A stretch of 64,000 bases of DNA from DASSUW01 sp963789005. GTDB taxonomy: Bacteria; Actinomycetota; Thermoleophilia; Solirubrobacterales; Solirubrobacteraceae. Both the position numbers and the translations under genes were made by a program. The DNA lies in assembly GCA_963789005.1 (NCBI GenBank), contig CAWBIZ010000015.1, positions 558,001-622,000 of the forward strand. Direction: 5' to 3'. This document shows positions 53,450 through 62,488 of this stretch, piece after piece (the stretch's first letter is position 1; each line of letters begins with the position of its first letter). The notes below the pieces were generated by a model. That model saw only the letters and a list, made by a program, of their open reading frames with translations, did not search any database and was not told where the DNA came from.

Positions 53450-54697
53450 ATGGCCGATCCCGCGTCCCCGTCGAGCGGCCCCAGCCCGCGGGCGGGGCAG
53501 CCGCGGTTTCCGTTGCTGGACTCGGTCCGGGCGATCGCCGCGCTGAGCGTGGTCGTCTTCCACGCCTCGTTCTGGTCGGAGATCACGCTCACGGGCAGCG
53601 ACCTCGCGCCGTTCCTGAGCCGGCTCGACGTCGGCGTGACGATCTTCTTCGTCCTCTCCGGCTTCCTGCTCTACCGGCCGTTCGTACGGGCGCGGCTGCT
53701 CGGCACGCCGCCGCCGCGGGCGATCGCCTACGGCTGGCGGCGGGTGCTGCGGATCGTGCCCGCGTACTGGCTCGCGCTGACCGTGATCGCGCTCGTGATC
53801 CCGAAGCCGGACACCTTCGAGCCGGGGCACGCGGTGGTCTACTACGGCTTCCTGCAGATCTACGGCGACCTGGCGCTGGGCGGCATCAGCCAGGCGTGGA
53901 CGCTGTGCGTGGAGGTGACGTTCTACGCGCTGCTGCCCGTGTGGGCGCTCGCCCTGCGGCGCCTGCCCGCGACGGTCCGCAGCGAGCTGGTCGCGCTGGG
54001 AGTCCTGGCGGCGATCGGCACCGCCTGGGTCCTGTTCGCGGTCCTGACCGCCGCCGATCCCGACCAGGCGAACGCCGGCCGGATACTGCTGTGGCTGCCG
54101 GCCTACCTCGACCATTTCGCGCTCGGGATGGCGCTCGCGGTGATCAGCGTGGCCGGCGAGCGCGACGGGCGCACGCCGCTGGCCTGGGTCGGACGGTGGC
54201 CGTGGGCGCCGTGGCTGGGCGCGCTGGCGGCGTTCGTCGTCGTGGCCGTCGGGATCGGCCTGTCGCCGGAGAACCGGCTCGACGCGCCGATGGACGCCGC
54301 CCAGACCGTCGCCCGGCACTGGCTCTACGCGGCCGTCGCCGTGGGCGTGCTGCTCCCGGCCGCGTTCGGGCCGCCGGGCCGCGGCGCGGTCCGGCGGCTG
54401 CTGGCGCACCCGGTGCTGCTCTACCTCGGCGTGGTCTCGTACGGCGTCTATCTCTGGCACAACGCCGCGATGGAGGAGGTCGTGGACGAGATCGGGCGCG
54501 ACGGCTCGTGGGGCGACTTCCTCCTCTATCTGGCGGTGGGCGCGATCGCGGCGGTCGTGCTCGCGACGCTCTCCTGGCGGCTGCTCGAGCGGCCGCTCCT
54601 GCGGCTCAAGCGGCTCGTTCCCGACCGCGCGCAGCCGGTGCGGGATCCCGACTCGCACGCGCCGGTCGAGCCGCAGCCGGCTCCCTCGGCCCGCTGA
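53450..54697 (+). CDS. Membrane acyltransferase 3 (OafA/YrhL type)
   Basis: The 415-residue membrane protein has about ten helices and the acyltransferase-3 motifs: LLDSVRAIAALSVVVFHASF (catalytic His), RLDVGVTIFFVLSGFLLYRPF and SQAWTLCVEVTFY. It transfers acyl groups, commonly acetyl, to sugars on the outside of the membrane. It starts on the base after the preceding stop. Its final 92 bases overlap the convergent AftD-like gene. The proline-rich C-terminal tail is presumably cytoplasmic. Confidence 0.95.
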   Translation: MADPASPSSGPSPRAGQPRFPLLDSVRAIAALSVVVFHASFWSEITLTGSDLAPFLSRLDVGVTIFFVLSGFLLYRPFVRARLLGTPPPRAIAYGWRRVLRIVPAYWLALTVIALVIPKPDTFEPGHAVVYYGFLQIYGDLALGGISQAWTLCVEVTFYALLPVWALALRRLPATVRSELVALGVLAAIGTAWVLFAVLTAADPDQANAGRILLWLPAYLDHFALGMALAVISVAGERDGRTPLAWVGRWPWAPWLGALAAFVVVAVGIGLSPENRLDAPMDAAQTVARHWLYAAVAVGVLLPAAFGPPGRGAVRRLLAHPVLLYLGVVSYGVYLWHNAAMEEVVDEIGRDGSWGDFLLYLAVGAIAAVVLATLSWRLLERPLLRLKRLVPDRAQPVRDPDSHAPVEPQPAPSAR

Positions 54698-57600
54698 ACA
54701 TGCGGGCCAGCGCGAAGGCAAGCAGGACGAGCGCGGCCGTCGCCAGCCAGTGGGCTCCGACGAGGTCGCTTGCGTAGCGCGGCGCGTAGCCGCCGCGGTC
54801 GGTCGGGAGGAAGATCAGGTAGGCGGCCGGGACGGCGATGCCCAGCAGGCCGGCGGCGCCGAGCGCGAGCGGGCGCGCGCCGATGCCGTACCGCGCGACG
54901 AGTGCGGCCGCGACGGCGACCGGTGGCCCGGCTCGGAGCGCGATCAGCGCCGCTCCGGCGACGCCCGCGGCAAGGCCGAGCGTGGCCGCCCGGGGCCAGG
55001 TGACGCGCGTGGCGCGGTCGGCGGGGACGAAGCCGGGAGTGGGAGAGTGGTCGAGGCGGCCCGGCGGGCCGCGCAGCGCCAGCGCCACGAGCATCAGCAG
55101 GCACGCGGCGCCGGAGACCAGCATCGCGAGCTTGACCGGCCGGTCGGGCGCGAACGCGAAGCGCGCCTCGGTGCACGAGCCGCCGACCGCCCAGCCGTTG
55201 CCGTACGCCGCATCGGGCCGCGGCGCGCCGAGCGCACGGTCGTCGCACCAGGCGCGCCACCCGCGGTCGTAGCTCTGGGCGAGCACCAGCCGGCTCGGCC
55301 CGTCGAGCGCGAGCCTGACGCCGTCCACGCTCGAACGCCCGAAGTCCCCGGGGTCGACCACCCGGCCGCCGCCGGCCGCCGCCGGCGCGCCCGCCGGGGG
55401 CGGCGAGTGCAGGCGCAGCCAGTAGGGCTCGAACAGCGCGGAGGCGGTCGTCAGCTCGACCGCTCCGGCCGGGAACTCGGCAGGCGCGCCGCACGGCTGC
55501 GCGCGCAGCGGCCTGCCGGCATCGAAGTCCGCGACGGTGCCGATCGGCCGTAGCCGCAGGACCCGCCCGGCGGCGTCGACGCGCAGCGCGCCGCACGCGG
55601 CGTTGATCCGGCCACCGGCTGGCGTGCCATCCACCCCGGCGTCCGCGCCGACGATCTCGGCGATACCGACCGCTCGGCGCCGCCGCGCGGCCGGTTCGGC
55701 TGCGCCCGCGTCGACGATCTCGAGGCGGAAGGCGCGGCCGCCGAGCGGGCGCGTGAGCTCGATACGTCCCGCGGCATCGACTGCGGCGTCGACGCGGCGG
55801 CCCCGGGCGCTGACGACCACGCGCTCCGGGCGGCGGACGCCGGCTGCGGGGCGGAGCACAAGCGTGCGGAGCGTGACGGCTCGCGGCGTCGTCCAGCTCA
55901 CCCACGCCTCGCGCTCGCGCTGCCAGGGACCGATCCACGCGGTGCCCGGGTCGCCGTCGAACGCCCGCGACGCCCTTCGGCCCGGCGCACTCTCGAACCG
56001 TCCGGACGACGCGAACCGCCCGCCGCCGGTGCCCGCCAGCCGGTCGAGCGCGGGGTCGGGCGCGTCGGGGGAGACGGTCACCCAGCCGTCGGCCGCGAAC
56101 TCGCGCGCCGCCGGCGGGGCGATCCGGCGCGCGATCTGCCGCTCGGCGTCGCCGCGGTCGCGCACGAAGCGCGATTGGCGCGGCGCGCTCAGCGACTCCC
56201 GGCGGAACGGGGTCGCGCCGGTCGTGCGCTGTAGGACGTAGGTGAGCGACGAGCGGCCGAGATCCGCGCCGCGGAGCGCGTCCTCGAGCACGCGCGGCGG
56301 GCGCAGCCACTCACGCGCCGTGACGCCCGGGATCCGCAGCTCGACGATCCCGCCGCCGGCGTTGGCGACCCCCGGTTCCCGCTCGACGCGCGAGAGCGTC
56401 ACGCGCAGCACGCGCGCGGCCGCGAGGCCGACCGGCAGGCGATTCCACCCGGGCCGCAGCGGGAAGCGCCGGCCGGCGATCTCGACCTCGGTCGTCCGGG
56501 CGCGCGCGTCGTCGAGCGGGAGCAGCTCGACGGCGGGCACGTCGCGAGGCGAGTCCAGCTCGACCTCGAGCCAGTGGCGCGCGAGCTCGCCGTGCGGCGG
56601 CGCCACCCAGGCGGTGTCCGTCGATCCGTCGAGCGCGGCGAACGGCCGCGACTCGGGGAACTGCGTGGCACCCGGGAGCGCGTCCTCGCGGACGTCGCGG
56701 ATGCCCTCGTACTCGGCCACGGTCTGCGCCACAGCGCCCTTCTCGAAGGGATCGAGGAACGCGGCGTCGGACGGCGGCTCGGCGTCTGCGGTCAGCGTCG
56801 GGCCCACCTCCTGGCGCGTGCGCGAGGACACGATCACGCGCCGCCGGTTGCCGTCGCCGATCACGAAGTCGGCGCCCGGGCGGGCTGCGGCGCGCAGCTC
56901 CGCGGCGGTCCGGTCCGCGGCGTAGGCGAGCGGCCGCCCGGGGTCGAGCGCGTCGAAGGCGGCGAGGCCGGCAAGCGTGTCCGCGGACCCGTCGACGAGC
57001 GCCTGCGGCCCGGCCGGCGCGACGCGCACGATCCCCTCGCTCGCCGGCAGGTCGTAGCGGGCGACCTGCGGCACGCGCGCGGGCGGTGCGAGCGTCCCGG
57101 CCTCGCCTGCCACCTGCCGCGCCGGCCCGTAGCGGCGATCCGGCTCGCCGAGCCCGCCACGGGCGAGCTCGCGGGCCGCGCCCGAGGGGACGATCGCGCC
57201 GCTGCGCGCGCGGTCGTCGTCGGCGCCGGCGATCACGGCACCGGCGCCGAGCAGCGCCAGCAGCGGCGGCAGCTGGCCGTCGACGGCGCGCTCCTGCTGG
57301 ATCAGGTTGTCGGCCGTCCACAGCAGGTCGACGGACCGGCGGTCGGCGTACGCGAGCACGGTCCGCGCCGCCACCGGGCGGTCGCTGAGCGCGGGCAGGA
57401 TCGGGTCGACGGTCGACGCCCAGTCATAGGTCGCGAACAGCTGGGCGGGAAGCACGACCGCACGCGTGTTGGCCGGCAGGTCGGCGTCGAGGTCGCGCGC
57501 CGCATCCGTCCACGCGGGCGGGATCTCCTCCCAGGCCAGCTGCGAGTCGACCGCCTCGCCGCGGACCAGCGGCCACGCCGACAGCAGGAGCAGGGCGGCG

Positions 57601-58823
57601 AGCGGGAGCGCCACCCAGCGCGCGCGCACCCAGACGGCGGGCGCGGCGGCGGCGGCGAGCAGCGCGAACGCGACCACGATCAGCGGCGCGGCCTTGTAGG
57701 TCGTGCGCAGGAACTGGACGGCGTCGACGCGGAAGTAGACGGCGAGCGCCGCTCGCCGCAGCGGCGTGCCGTCCGGGAAGCCGGCGCCGGCGATCAGCGC
57801 GCCGCCGAGCAGCAGCAGCAGGAAGAACGGCGCGTACGCCCAGGGTCGGGCGGTCGCGAGCGCGAGCGCGATGAGCGCCGGCACCAGCAGCGACGCCACG
57901 AGCACGGCGGGATGGAAGAGCATCACCCCGGCGTCGGACGTGAACGGCCGCAGGTCGCCGGCGTAGCCCACGCCCACGTACGAGGTCCAGTAGCCCATCA
58001 GGCGCAGGACCTCGGAGGCGCTCGTCGTGCTCCAGATCACGCCCGGCGGCTCGGTGAACGGCAGGAAGTCGCGGCCGTAGAGCACGTGGGCGACCACCGG
58101 CGCGACCCACCACAGCGACGCGACCGCGAGGCACGCGGCGGTGCGCAGCGCGAATGCCCGGGCGTCGCTCCAGCGCACCGCGCCGATCGCCGGCTCGTAG
58201 ATCAGCAGCGCGAGCGGGGCGAGCAGCAGCCACGCCAGCACCGCGACGTTCACCCCGCCGCCGGACGCCGCCACGAGCAGCGCCCCGGCCGCCGGCCACC
58301 ACCAGCTGCGCGGATGCCGCAGCCCGCGGTGGACGGCGAGCAGGAGCCACGGCAGCAGCGCGTAGGCCAGCAGCGTGATCGAGGTGCGGTTGAGGAACAC
58401 GACGACGTACGGGTTGAGCAGGAAGATCGCGCCGGCAGTGAGCCGCGCCGGGCTCCCGCCGCGAGGGACGAGCGCGTCGGCGAGGCGTGCGGCCCCGACG
58501 ACGGCGACCGTCAACACCGCGCCGAGCCACAGCCGATGCGTGAGCCAGGGCGCCAGCCCGGCAAGGTCGCCGAGCGCGAAGAACGGGCCCATCGGGAACA
58601 GGTAGCCCGCGTACTGGCCGGCGTGCACGTGGCCGAGGTCGCCGGTCGACGACCACACCGACACCACGTCCGCCAGGAACCCGACGGGGTCGACGTGGAG
58701 GTCGATCTTGGTGTCCGACGACGCCACCCCGGGCCGCTGCGCGAGCGCCGCGGCGAAGGCGAGCACGGCCAGGACGATCGCGTCGCGCCGGGCTCCGCGT
58801 GGCAGACCGGGGACACGAGGCAT
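54606..58823 (-). CDS. AftD-like GT-C arabinofuranosyltransferase homologue (DUF3367)
   Basis: The 1405-residue product has about 11 N-terminal helices with outer-loop acidic residues (SSDTKIDLHVDPVGFLADVV), as in decaprenyl-phosphoarabinose-using GT-C enzymes. A large outer region follows (about 480-1270) with two discoidin-like (F5/8C) carbohydrate-binding patterns: SRPFAALDGSTDTAWVAPPH near residue 725 and ASRAFDGDPGTAWIGPW near 960. C-terminal helices close the protein. This is the AftD/DUF3367 architecture of arabinan-making actinobacteria. ATG 58823 is chosen; the frame extends further only through repeat DNA. The sugar may not be arabinose here. Confidence 0.85.
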   Translation of the reverse strand: MPRVPGLPRGARRDAIVLAVLAFAAALAQRPGVASSDTKIDLHVDPVGFLADVVSVWSSTGDLGHVHAGQYAGYLFPMGPFFALGDLAGLAPWLTHRLWLGAVLTVAVVGAARLADALVPRGGSPARLTAGAIFLLNPYVVVFLNRTSITLLAYALLPWLLLAVHRGLRHPRSWWWPAAGALLVAASGGGVNVAVLAWLLLAPLALLIYEPAIGAVRWSDARAFALRTAACLAVASLWWVAPVVAHVLYGRDFLPFTEPPGVIWSTTSASEVLRLMGYWTSYVGVGYAGDLRPFTSDAGVMLFHPAVLVASLLVPALIALALATARPWAYAPFFLLLLLGGALIAGAGFPDGTPLRRAALAVYFRVDAVQFLRTTYKAAPLIVVAFALLAAAAAPAVWVRARWVALPLAALLLLSAWPLVRGEAVDSQLAWEEIPPAWTDAARDLDADLPANTRAVVLPAQLFATYDWASTVDPILPALSDRPVAARTVLAYADRRSVDLLWTADNLIQQERAVDGQLPPLLALLGAGAVIAGADDDRARSGAIVPSGAARELARGGLGEPDRRYGPARQVAGEAGTLAPPARVPQVARYDLPASEGIVRVAPAGPQALVDGSADTLAGLAAFDALDPGRPLAYAADRTAAELRAAARPGADFVIGDGNRRRVIVSSRTRQEVGPTLTADAEPPSDAAFLDPFEKGAVAQTVAEYEGIRDVREDALPGATQFPESRPFAALDGSTDTAWVAPPHGELARHWLEVELDSPRDVPAVELLPLDDARARTTEVEIAGRRFPLRPGWNRLPVGLAAARVLRVTLSRVEREPGVANAGGGIVELRIPGVTAREWLRPPRVLEDALRGADLGRSSLTYVLQRTTGATPFRRESLSAPRQSRFVRDRGDAERQIARRIAPPAAREFAADGWVTVSPDAPDPALDRLAGTGGGRFASSGRFESAPGRRASRAFDGDPGTAWIGPWQREREAWVSWTTPRAVTLRTLVLRPAAGVRRPERVVVSARGRRVDAAVDAAGRIELTRPLGGRAFRLEIVDAGAAEPAARRRRAVGIAEIVGADAGVDGTPAGGRINAACGALRVDAAGRVLRLRPIGTVADFDAGRPLRAQPCGAPAEFPAGAVELTTASALFEPYWLRLHSPPPAGAPAAAGGGRVVDPGDFGRSSVDGVRLALDGPSRLVLAQSYDRGWRAWCDDRALGAPRPDAAYGNGWAVGGSCTEARFAFAPDRPVKLAMLVSGAACLLMLVALALRGPPGRLDHSPTPGFVPADRATRVTWPRAATLGLAAGVAGAALIALRAGPPVAVAAALVARYGIGARPLALGAAGLLGIAVPAAYLIFLPTDRGGYAPRYASDLVGAHWLATAALVLLAFALARMFSGPREPAAARPARASRDPAPAARGRERAA

Positions 58824-58871
58824 CGGCCGCCGCAGGCTACCGCCCGCGCCGGTCCCGGTCGCCGGGCGGGG

Positions 58872-59008
58872 ATCGACCTCCACCGCGACCGCGCCGCTCG
58901 CCCGAACCCGCCCAGCGCCGAGGGCATCGAGGGCCGCCACCGGGACGGCGCCGCTCGCGCGCGACTCGGCCGGCGCCGACGGCATCGACCGCCACGGCGA
59001 CTGCGTAG
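58872..59008. repeat. Imperfect ~55-bp tandem repeats in a divergent promoter region
   Basis: Two units beginning ATCGA (58872-58925, 54 bases; 58926-58983, 58 bases) share GCGCCGCTCGC and GCGCCGA-GGC blocks; a third partial unit starts at 58984. They fill most of the 197 bases between the AftD-like and Wzy-like gene starts. They could be leader or regulatory DNA; I see no promoter hexamers in them. Confidence 0.7.
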
Positions 59009-59020
59009 CCTGCCCCAGCC

Positions 59021-60508
59021 ATGCGCCTGTCGCCACCGGCCGTCGCCGCCGCAGCGCTGCTCGCGCTGCCCGTCGCGCTGGCGTTCTTCCACGGCGGCTA
59101 CGACGCCGACGCCCGCCTCGCAGGCGGGATCGCGGCCTGGCTGATCGTCGCCGTAGCGGCCGTCGCGACGCCGCGGCCCAGCCAGCCGGCGCTCAGAGAC
59201 GACCGGCTGGCACCCGGCGACGAGCCGTCGCGGCCCAGCGGCGGTTCCGTGCTTCCTGGCGGCCGGCCGGCGCTCGCGGCGATGGTGGGGTTGGCGCTGC
59301 TGCTCGCGCTCACGGTCGCGTCGCTCACCTGGACGCCGCTGCATGCCGTCGCGTACGCCGACGCGCAGCGGGTTGCGCTGTATCTCGGCGCGCTCGTGGC
59401 GGGGGTGGCGCTGCTGCGCTCGGTCCCCGGTCTGGTGGTGCCGGTGCTCGCGGGTGGCGCGTCCGCGATCGTGCTCGTCGGGCTGTCGGAGCGGCTCGCA
59501 CCCTGGCTGGTGACGCTCGAGCGTACTGCGGCCGCCGGCGGGCGGCTGTCGGCGCCGCTCGGCTACTGGAACGCGATGGGGGCCGTCGCTGCGATCGGGC
59601 TCGCCCTCTGTGCCGGGCTCGCCGGGGACTCGTCACACGCTCCGCGTGTGCGCGCCGCGGCGGCGGCCGCGGCGCCCGTGCTCGGGGCCGGCCTCGTGCT
59701 CTCGTTCTCGCGCGGCGGGCTGCTCGCGGCCGCCGCAGGGATGGTGGTCGTGCTGCTCGCCCGTCCCTCGCGCACGCAGCTCCGGGCCGCCGCCGTCGTC
59801 GTGGCCGCTGCCGCCGTTGCGGGCGTCGTGGCCGCGCTGCTGCCGGCGGTCAAGGACCTCGAGGGCGCACGGACCGCGCAGGGAACGGCGCTCGCGCTGG
59901 TCATCGCTGCCGCCGTCGTCGTGGCAGCAGTCGTCCAGCGCGGGCTCGCGCGGCGGGAGGACGAGCGCGCCCGCCGGCTGGTCGCGCTCAGGCGCCCGCG
60001 GCTGCTCGCCGCCGCCGCGGCCGCGGTCGTGCTCGCCGGCGTGCTCGTCGCGGCGGACTCGCGCCGTGGCGCGCCGGAGTTCGGCGCGAGCGCCGAGCGC
60101 CTCGCCACGGTGCAGAGCAATCGCTACTCCTACTGGCGCGTCGCGGTCTCGACCTGGGCCGACCACCCGCTCGTCGGCGCCGGCTCGGGAGCATTCAACG
60201 TCGAATGGCTGCGGGAGCGGACGATCGCCGAGGGCGCCCGCGACGCCCACTCGCTCCCGCTCGAGACCGCGGCGGAGCTGGGACTGGCGGGCCTGGCCGC
60301 GCTCGCGCTGCTGGTCGGCGGCGTCGTCGCCGGCGCGGCACGGGTCCAGCGCGCCGCGCCCGGCGCCGGGGCGGCCGCCTTCGGCGGACTGGCGGCGTGG
60401 AGCGTCCACGTGTCGCTCGACTGGGGGTGGGAGATGCCCTCGGTGTCGCTGCTGGCGGTGCTGCTGGCGGCCGCCGTGGTCAGCGCCGCGCCAGCCCGCC
60501 GGGCCTGA
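59021..60508 (+). CDS. O-antigen ligase/polymerase family (Wzy/WaaL-like)
   Basis: The 495-residue membrane protein has about 12 helices. The conserved outer loop contains SNRYSYWRVAVSTWADHPLVG and GSGAFNVEWLRERT...DAHSLPLETAAELGLAGL, the Wzy_C/O-antigen ligase motif with catalytic His. It should polymerise or ligate lipid-linked glycan units outside. It is divergent from the AftD-like gene and converges on the last flippase gene, overlapping it by 29 bases. Polymerase and ligase cannot be told apart by sequence. Confidence 0.9.
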   Translation: MRLSPPAVAAAALLALPVALAFFHGGYDADARLAGGIAAWLIVAVAAVATPRPSQPALRDDRLAPGDEPSRPSGGSVLPGGRPALAAMVGLALLLALTVASLTWTPLHAVAYADAQRVALYLGALVAGVALLRSVPGLVVPVLAGGASAIVLVGLSERLAPWLVTLERTAAAGGRLSAPLGYWNAMGAVAAIGLALCAGLAGDSSHAPRVRAAAAAAAPVLGAGLVLSFSRGGLLAAAAGMVVVLLARPSRTQLRAAAVVVAAAAVAGVVAALLPAVKDLEGARTAQGTALALVIAAAVVVAAVVQRGLARREDERARRLVALRRPRLLAAAAAAVVLAGVLVAADSRRGAPEFGASAERLATVQSNRYSYWRVAVSTWADHPLVGAGSGAFNVEWLRERTIAEGARDAHSLPLETAAELGLAGLAALALLVGGVVAGAARVQRAAPGAGAAAFGGLAAWSVHVSLDWGWEMPSVSLLAVLLAAAVVSAAPARRA

Positions 60509-61781
60509 GTGCCGCGCCGAGCGCGATCGCCGCGGCGACCACCTGCACCCCGAGGACGGCGAACGCGAACGTGCTCAGGCGGTCGGTCGTGAGCAGCACG
60601 ATCGGCTCCGCCGCGGCGGCCACGGCGAGCCCCCAGACGGGCCCGCGATGGCCCATGCCGAGCAGGAACTGCACCGACAGGTAGGTGAGCGCGAGCAGCG
60701 CGTACGCCACGCCGAGCACGAGCAGGATCTCGTCGCCGGACTCGTACTCGCTCCCGAACGCCGTCCCCAGCACGAGCCGCGGAATCAGGGCGTACGCGAG
60801 CAGCGCGGGCGCCGCGACGACACCGATCAGGGCGAACGCGCGGGCGAGCACGGGTCGCGGGTCGCCGCCCGCGGCCGCGCGATGGACCGCCTCCGGCAGC
60901 AGCCACATCCCGATCCCGACGGCGATCCACACGAGCGCCTTGGCCGCGACGGTGCTCGCCGCGTAGACACCTGCCGGATCGTCGGCCAGCACGTGCCGAG
61001 CGAGGAGGACGTCGACGTTCTGGAGCGCCGCGACGACCGCGAGGGCGGCGATCGGGAGCGCCGCGCCGCGGGCGAGGGACCGCAGCCGGTGGGCGGGGGT
61101 GCTCGTGGCCGGCGGCCCGAGGCGGCGCCGCAGCAGCGCGTCGAGCACCACCGCGACGACGACGAACGACGCCAGCGTGCCGGCGTAGGCGCCGGCCACG
61201 CCGAGCCCGGCGCCGACGAGCACCGCGCCGACCGCCAGCCGGCCCAGCGCCTCGAGCACGATGCTGACGCCGACCGTCCGGTACTCCCGCGCCGCCTGCA
61301 GCAGTCCGCGCTGGAGCGAGAGCAGCGACCACAGCACGGCGGTGACCGGAACCGCGGCCGCCGCCCACTCCTGCTCGACGTCGAGCGCGACAGCGAGCGG
61401 CGCCCGGGCGAGCGCGGACACGAGCGCGACCAGCGCCAGCACCGCCAGCACGCGGAGCGTCCAGCGGCGCAGCGTGGCCGCCAGCTCACCCGCCGCGCCG
61501 AGCTCGCCGAGCGTGCCCGCGCGGGCGACGGCCACCTGCAGCGCGGAGCCGGGCACGAACAAGATCACGCTGAGGTTCAGGAGGGCGGCCAGCGAGCCGT
61601 AGTCGGAGGCGCCGAGCAGCCGCGTGAACGTCACGGTGAAGACGACCGCGATCAGGTTGGCGGCCATCGTGGCCGCGGCAAGCCCGGCAGCCGCAGCGGT
61701 GGGGGAGGCTGCGAGGCGAGCGCGCAAGCCGGGCGGGGCGGGGGTCGGTGCCGTGCCGTCCGGCGCCGAGAGGGTCAGCAC
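60480..61781 (-). CDS. Polysaccharide flippase (Wzx/MATE-like)
   Basis: The 433-residue membrane protein has about 12 helices (LAAATMAANLIAVVFTVTFT; RLLGASDYGSLAALLNLSVI; STVAAKALVWIAVGIGMWLL). Its order of motifs is the same as the C-terminal half of the GT/flippase fusion at 49.7 kb, so the two may be paralogues. The first usable start after the divergent surface-protein gene is GTG 61781; ATG 61886 would run into that gene. It is the third flippase module of the locus. Confidence 0.88.
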   Translation of the reverse strand: MLTLSAPDGTAPTPAPPGLRARLAASPTAAAAGLAAATMAANLIAVVFTVTFTRLLGASDYGSLAALLNLSVILFVPGSALQVAVARAGTLGELGAAGELAATLRRWTLRVLAVLALVALVSALARAPLAVALDVEQEWAAAAVPVTAVLWSLLSLQRGLLQAAREYRTVGVSIVLEALGRLAVGAVLVGAGLGVAGAYAGTLASFVVVAVVLDALLRRRLGPPATSTPAHRLRSLARGAALPIAALAVVAALQNVDVLLARHVLADDPAGVYAASTVAAKALVWIAVGIGMWLLPEAVHRAAAGGDPRPVLARAFALIGVVAAPALLAYALIPRLVLGTAFGSEYESGDEILLVLGVAYALLALTYLSVQFLLGMGHRGPVWGLAVAAAAEPIVLLTTDRLSTFAFAVLGVQVVAAAIALGAALRPGGLARR

Positions 61782-61861
61782 GTCCGGGCCGTCCGGCGGT
61801 GCGTCATTGGGCGGCGTCGAGCTGATCGCCGCACGGTAGCGTTCCTCTAGGGTTCCCGGCC

Positions 61862-62209
61862 GTGCGTTCCGCGACCCTCGCCGCATGCCTCGTCGCCCTC
61901 GCCCTGCCGAGCGGCGCGCTCGCCCAGACACCGGGCGACGAGCAGTACACGGACCCGTTCGGCGGTTCGCAGGACGAGGGCTCGGGCGAGCAGCCGGGCG
62001 CGGATGAGGAGGCCCCGCCGCCGGCGGCGACACCCGCCCCCGCCGCGCCCGAAACCAGCGCACCTCCCGCGGCCGAGGCCGAGGCAGCGACTTCTCAGGC
62101 CAGCGAGGAACTGCCCTACAGCGGTGCCGATGCCGGGTTATTGGCCGTCGGCGGGATCACGTTGGTCGTGGGCGGCGTGGTCCTGAGGCTGCGCCTGCGC
62201 GCCACGTAG
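61862..62209 (+). CDS. Secreted cell-wall-anchored protein with LPYSG sorting motif
   Basis: The 115-residue product has a signal peptide (TLAACLVALALPSGALAQ), a low-complexity middle rich in Ala, Pro and Glu, then LPYSG at residues 84-88, a hydrophobic stretch (92-108) and a basic tail (RLRLRAT). This is the layout of a sortase substrate, with the variant LPYSG instead of LPXTG. It would be fixed to peptidoglycan if a matching sortase exists; none is in the window. A single-pass membrane protein is the alternative. GTG start. Confidence 0.75.
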   Translation: MRSATLAACLVALALPSGALAQTPGDEQYTDPFGGSQDEGSGEQPGADEEAPPPAATPAPAAPETSAPPAAEAEAATSQASEELPYSGADAGLLAVGGITLVVGGVVLRLRLRAT

Positions 62210-62230
62210 AGCGCGGCGTCTCCGCGGGAA

Positions 62231-62474
62231 CGTCAACGGCGGCTGGGTGGGGAGGTTGGGGTGCCGGCCGGGGTGGTCGGCCTCCGGCGAGCGTCAACGG
62301 CGGCTGGGTGGGGAGGTTGGGGTGCCGGCCGGGGTGGTCGGCCTCCGGCGAGCGTCAACGGCGGCTGGGTGGGGAGGTTGGGGTGCCGGCCGGGGTGGTC
62401 GGCCTCCGGCGAGCGTCAACGGCGGCTGGGTGGGGAGGTTGGGGTGCCGGCCGGGGTGGTCGGCCTCGGGCGGG
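62231..62474 (+). repeat. Four 61-bp direct repeats, G-rich
   Basis: Units begin CGTCAACGGCGGCTGGGTGG at 62231, 62292, 62353 and 62414. The first three are identical; the fourth departs in its last few bases. Each carries runs GGG, GGGG, GGGG, GGGG with short loops, a G-quadruplex-capable pattern on the plus strand. Confidence 0.95.
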
Positions 62475-62488
62475 CGGTCAAGCCGGGA

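Noticed and set aside
51548..54721. 1057-codon open frame on the minus strand across the methyltransferase and acyltransferase genes
   Set aside because: It is an antisense shadow of three well-supported genes with repetitive composition.
56574..59144. 856-codon open frame opposite the AftD-like gene
   Set aside because: Shadow; all-charged, low-complexity translation.
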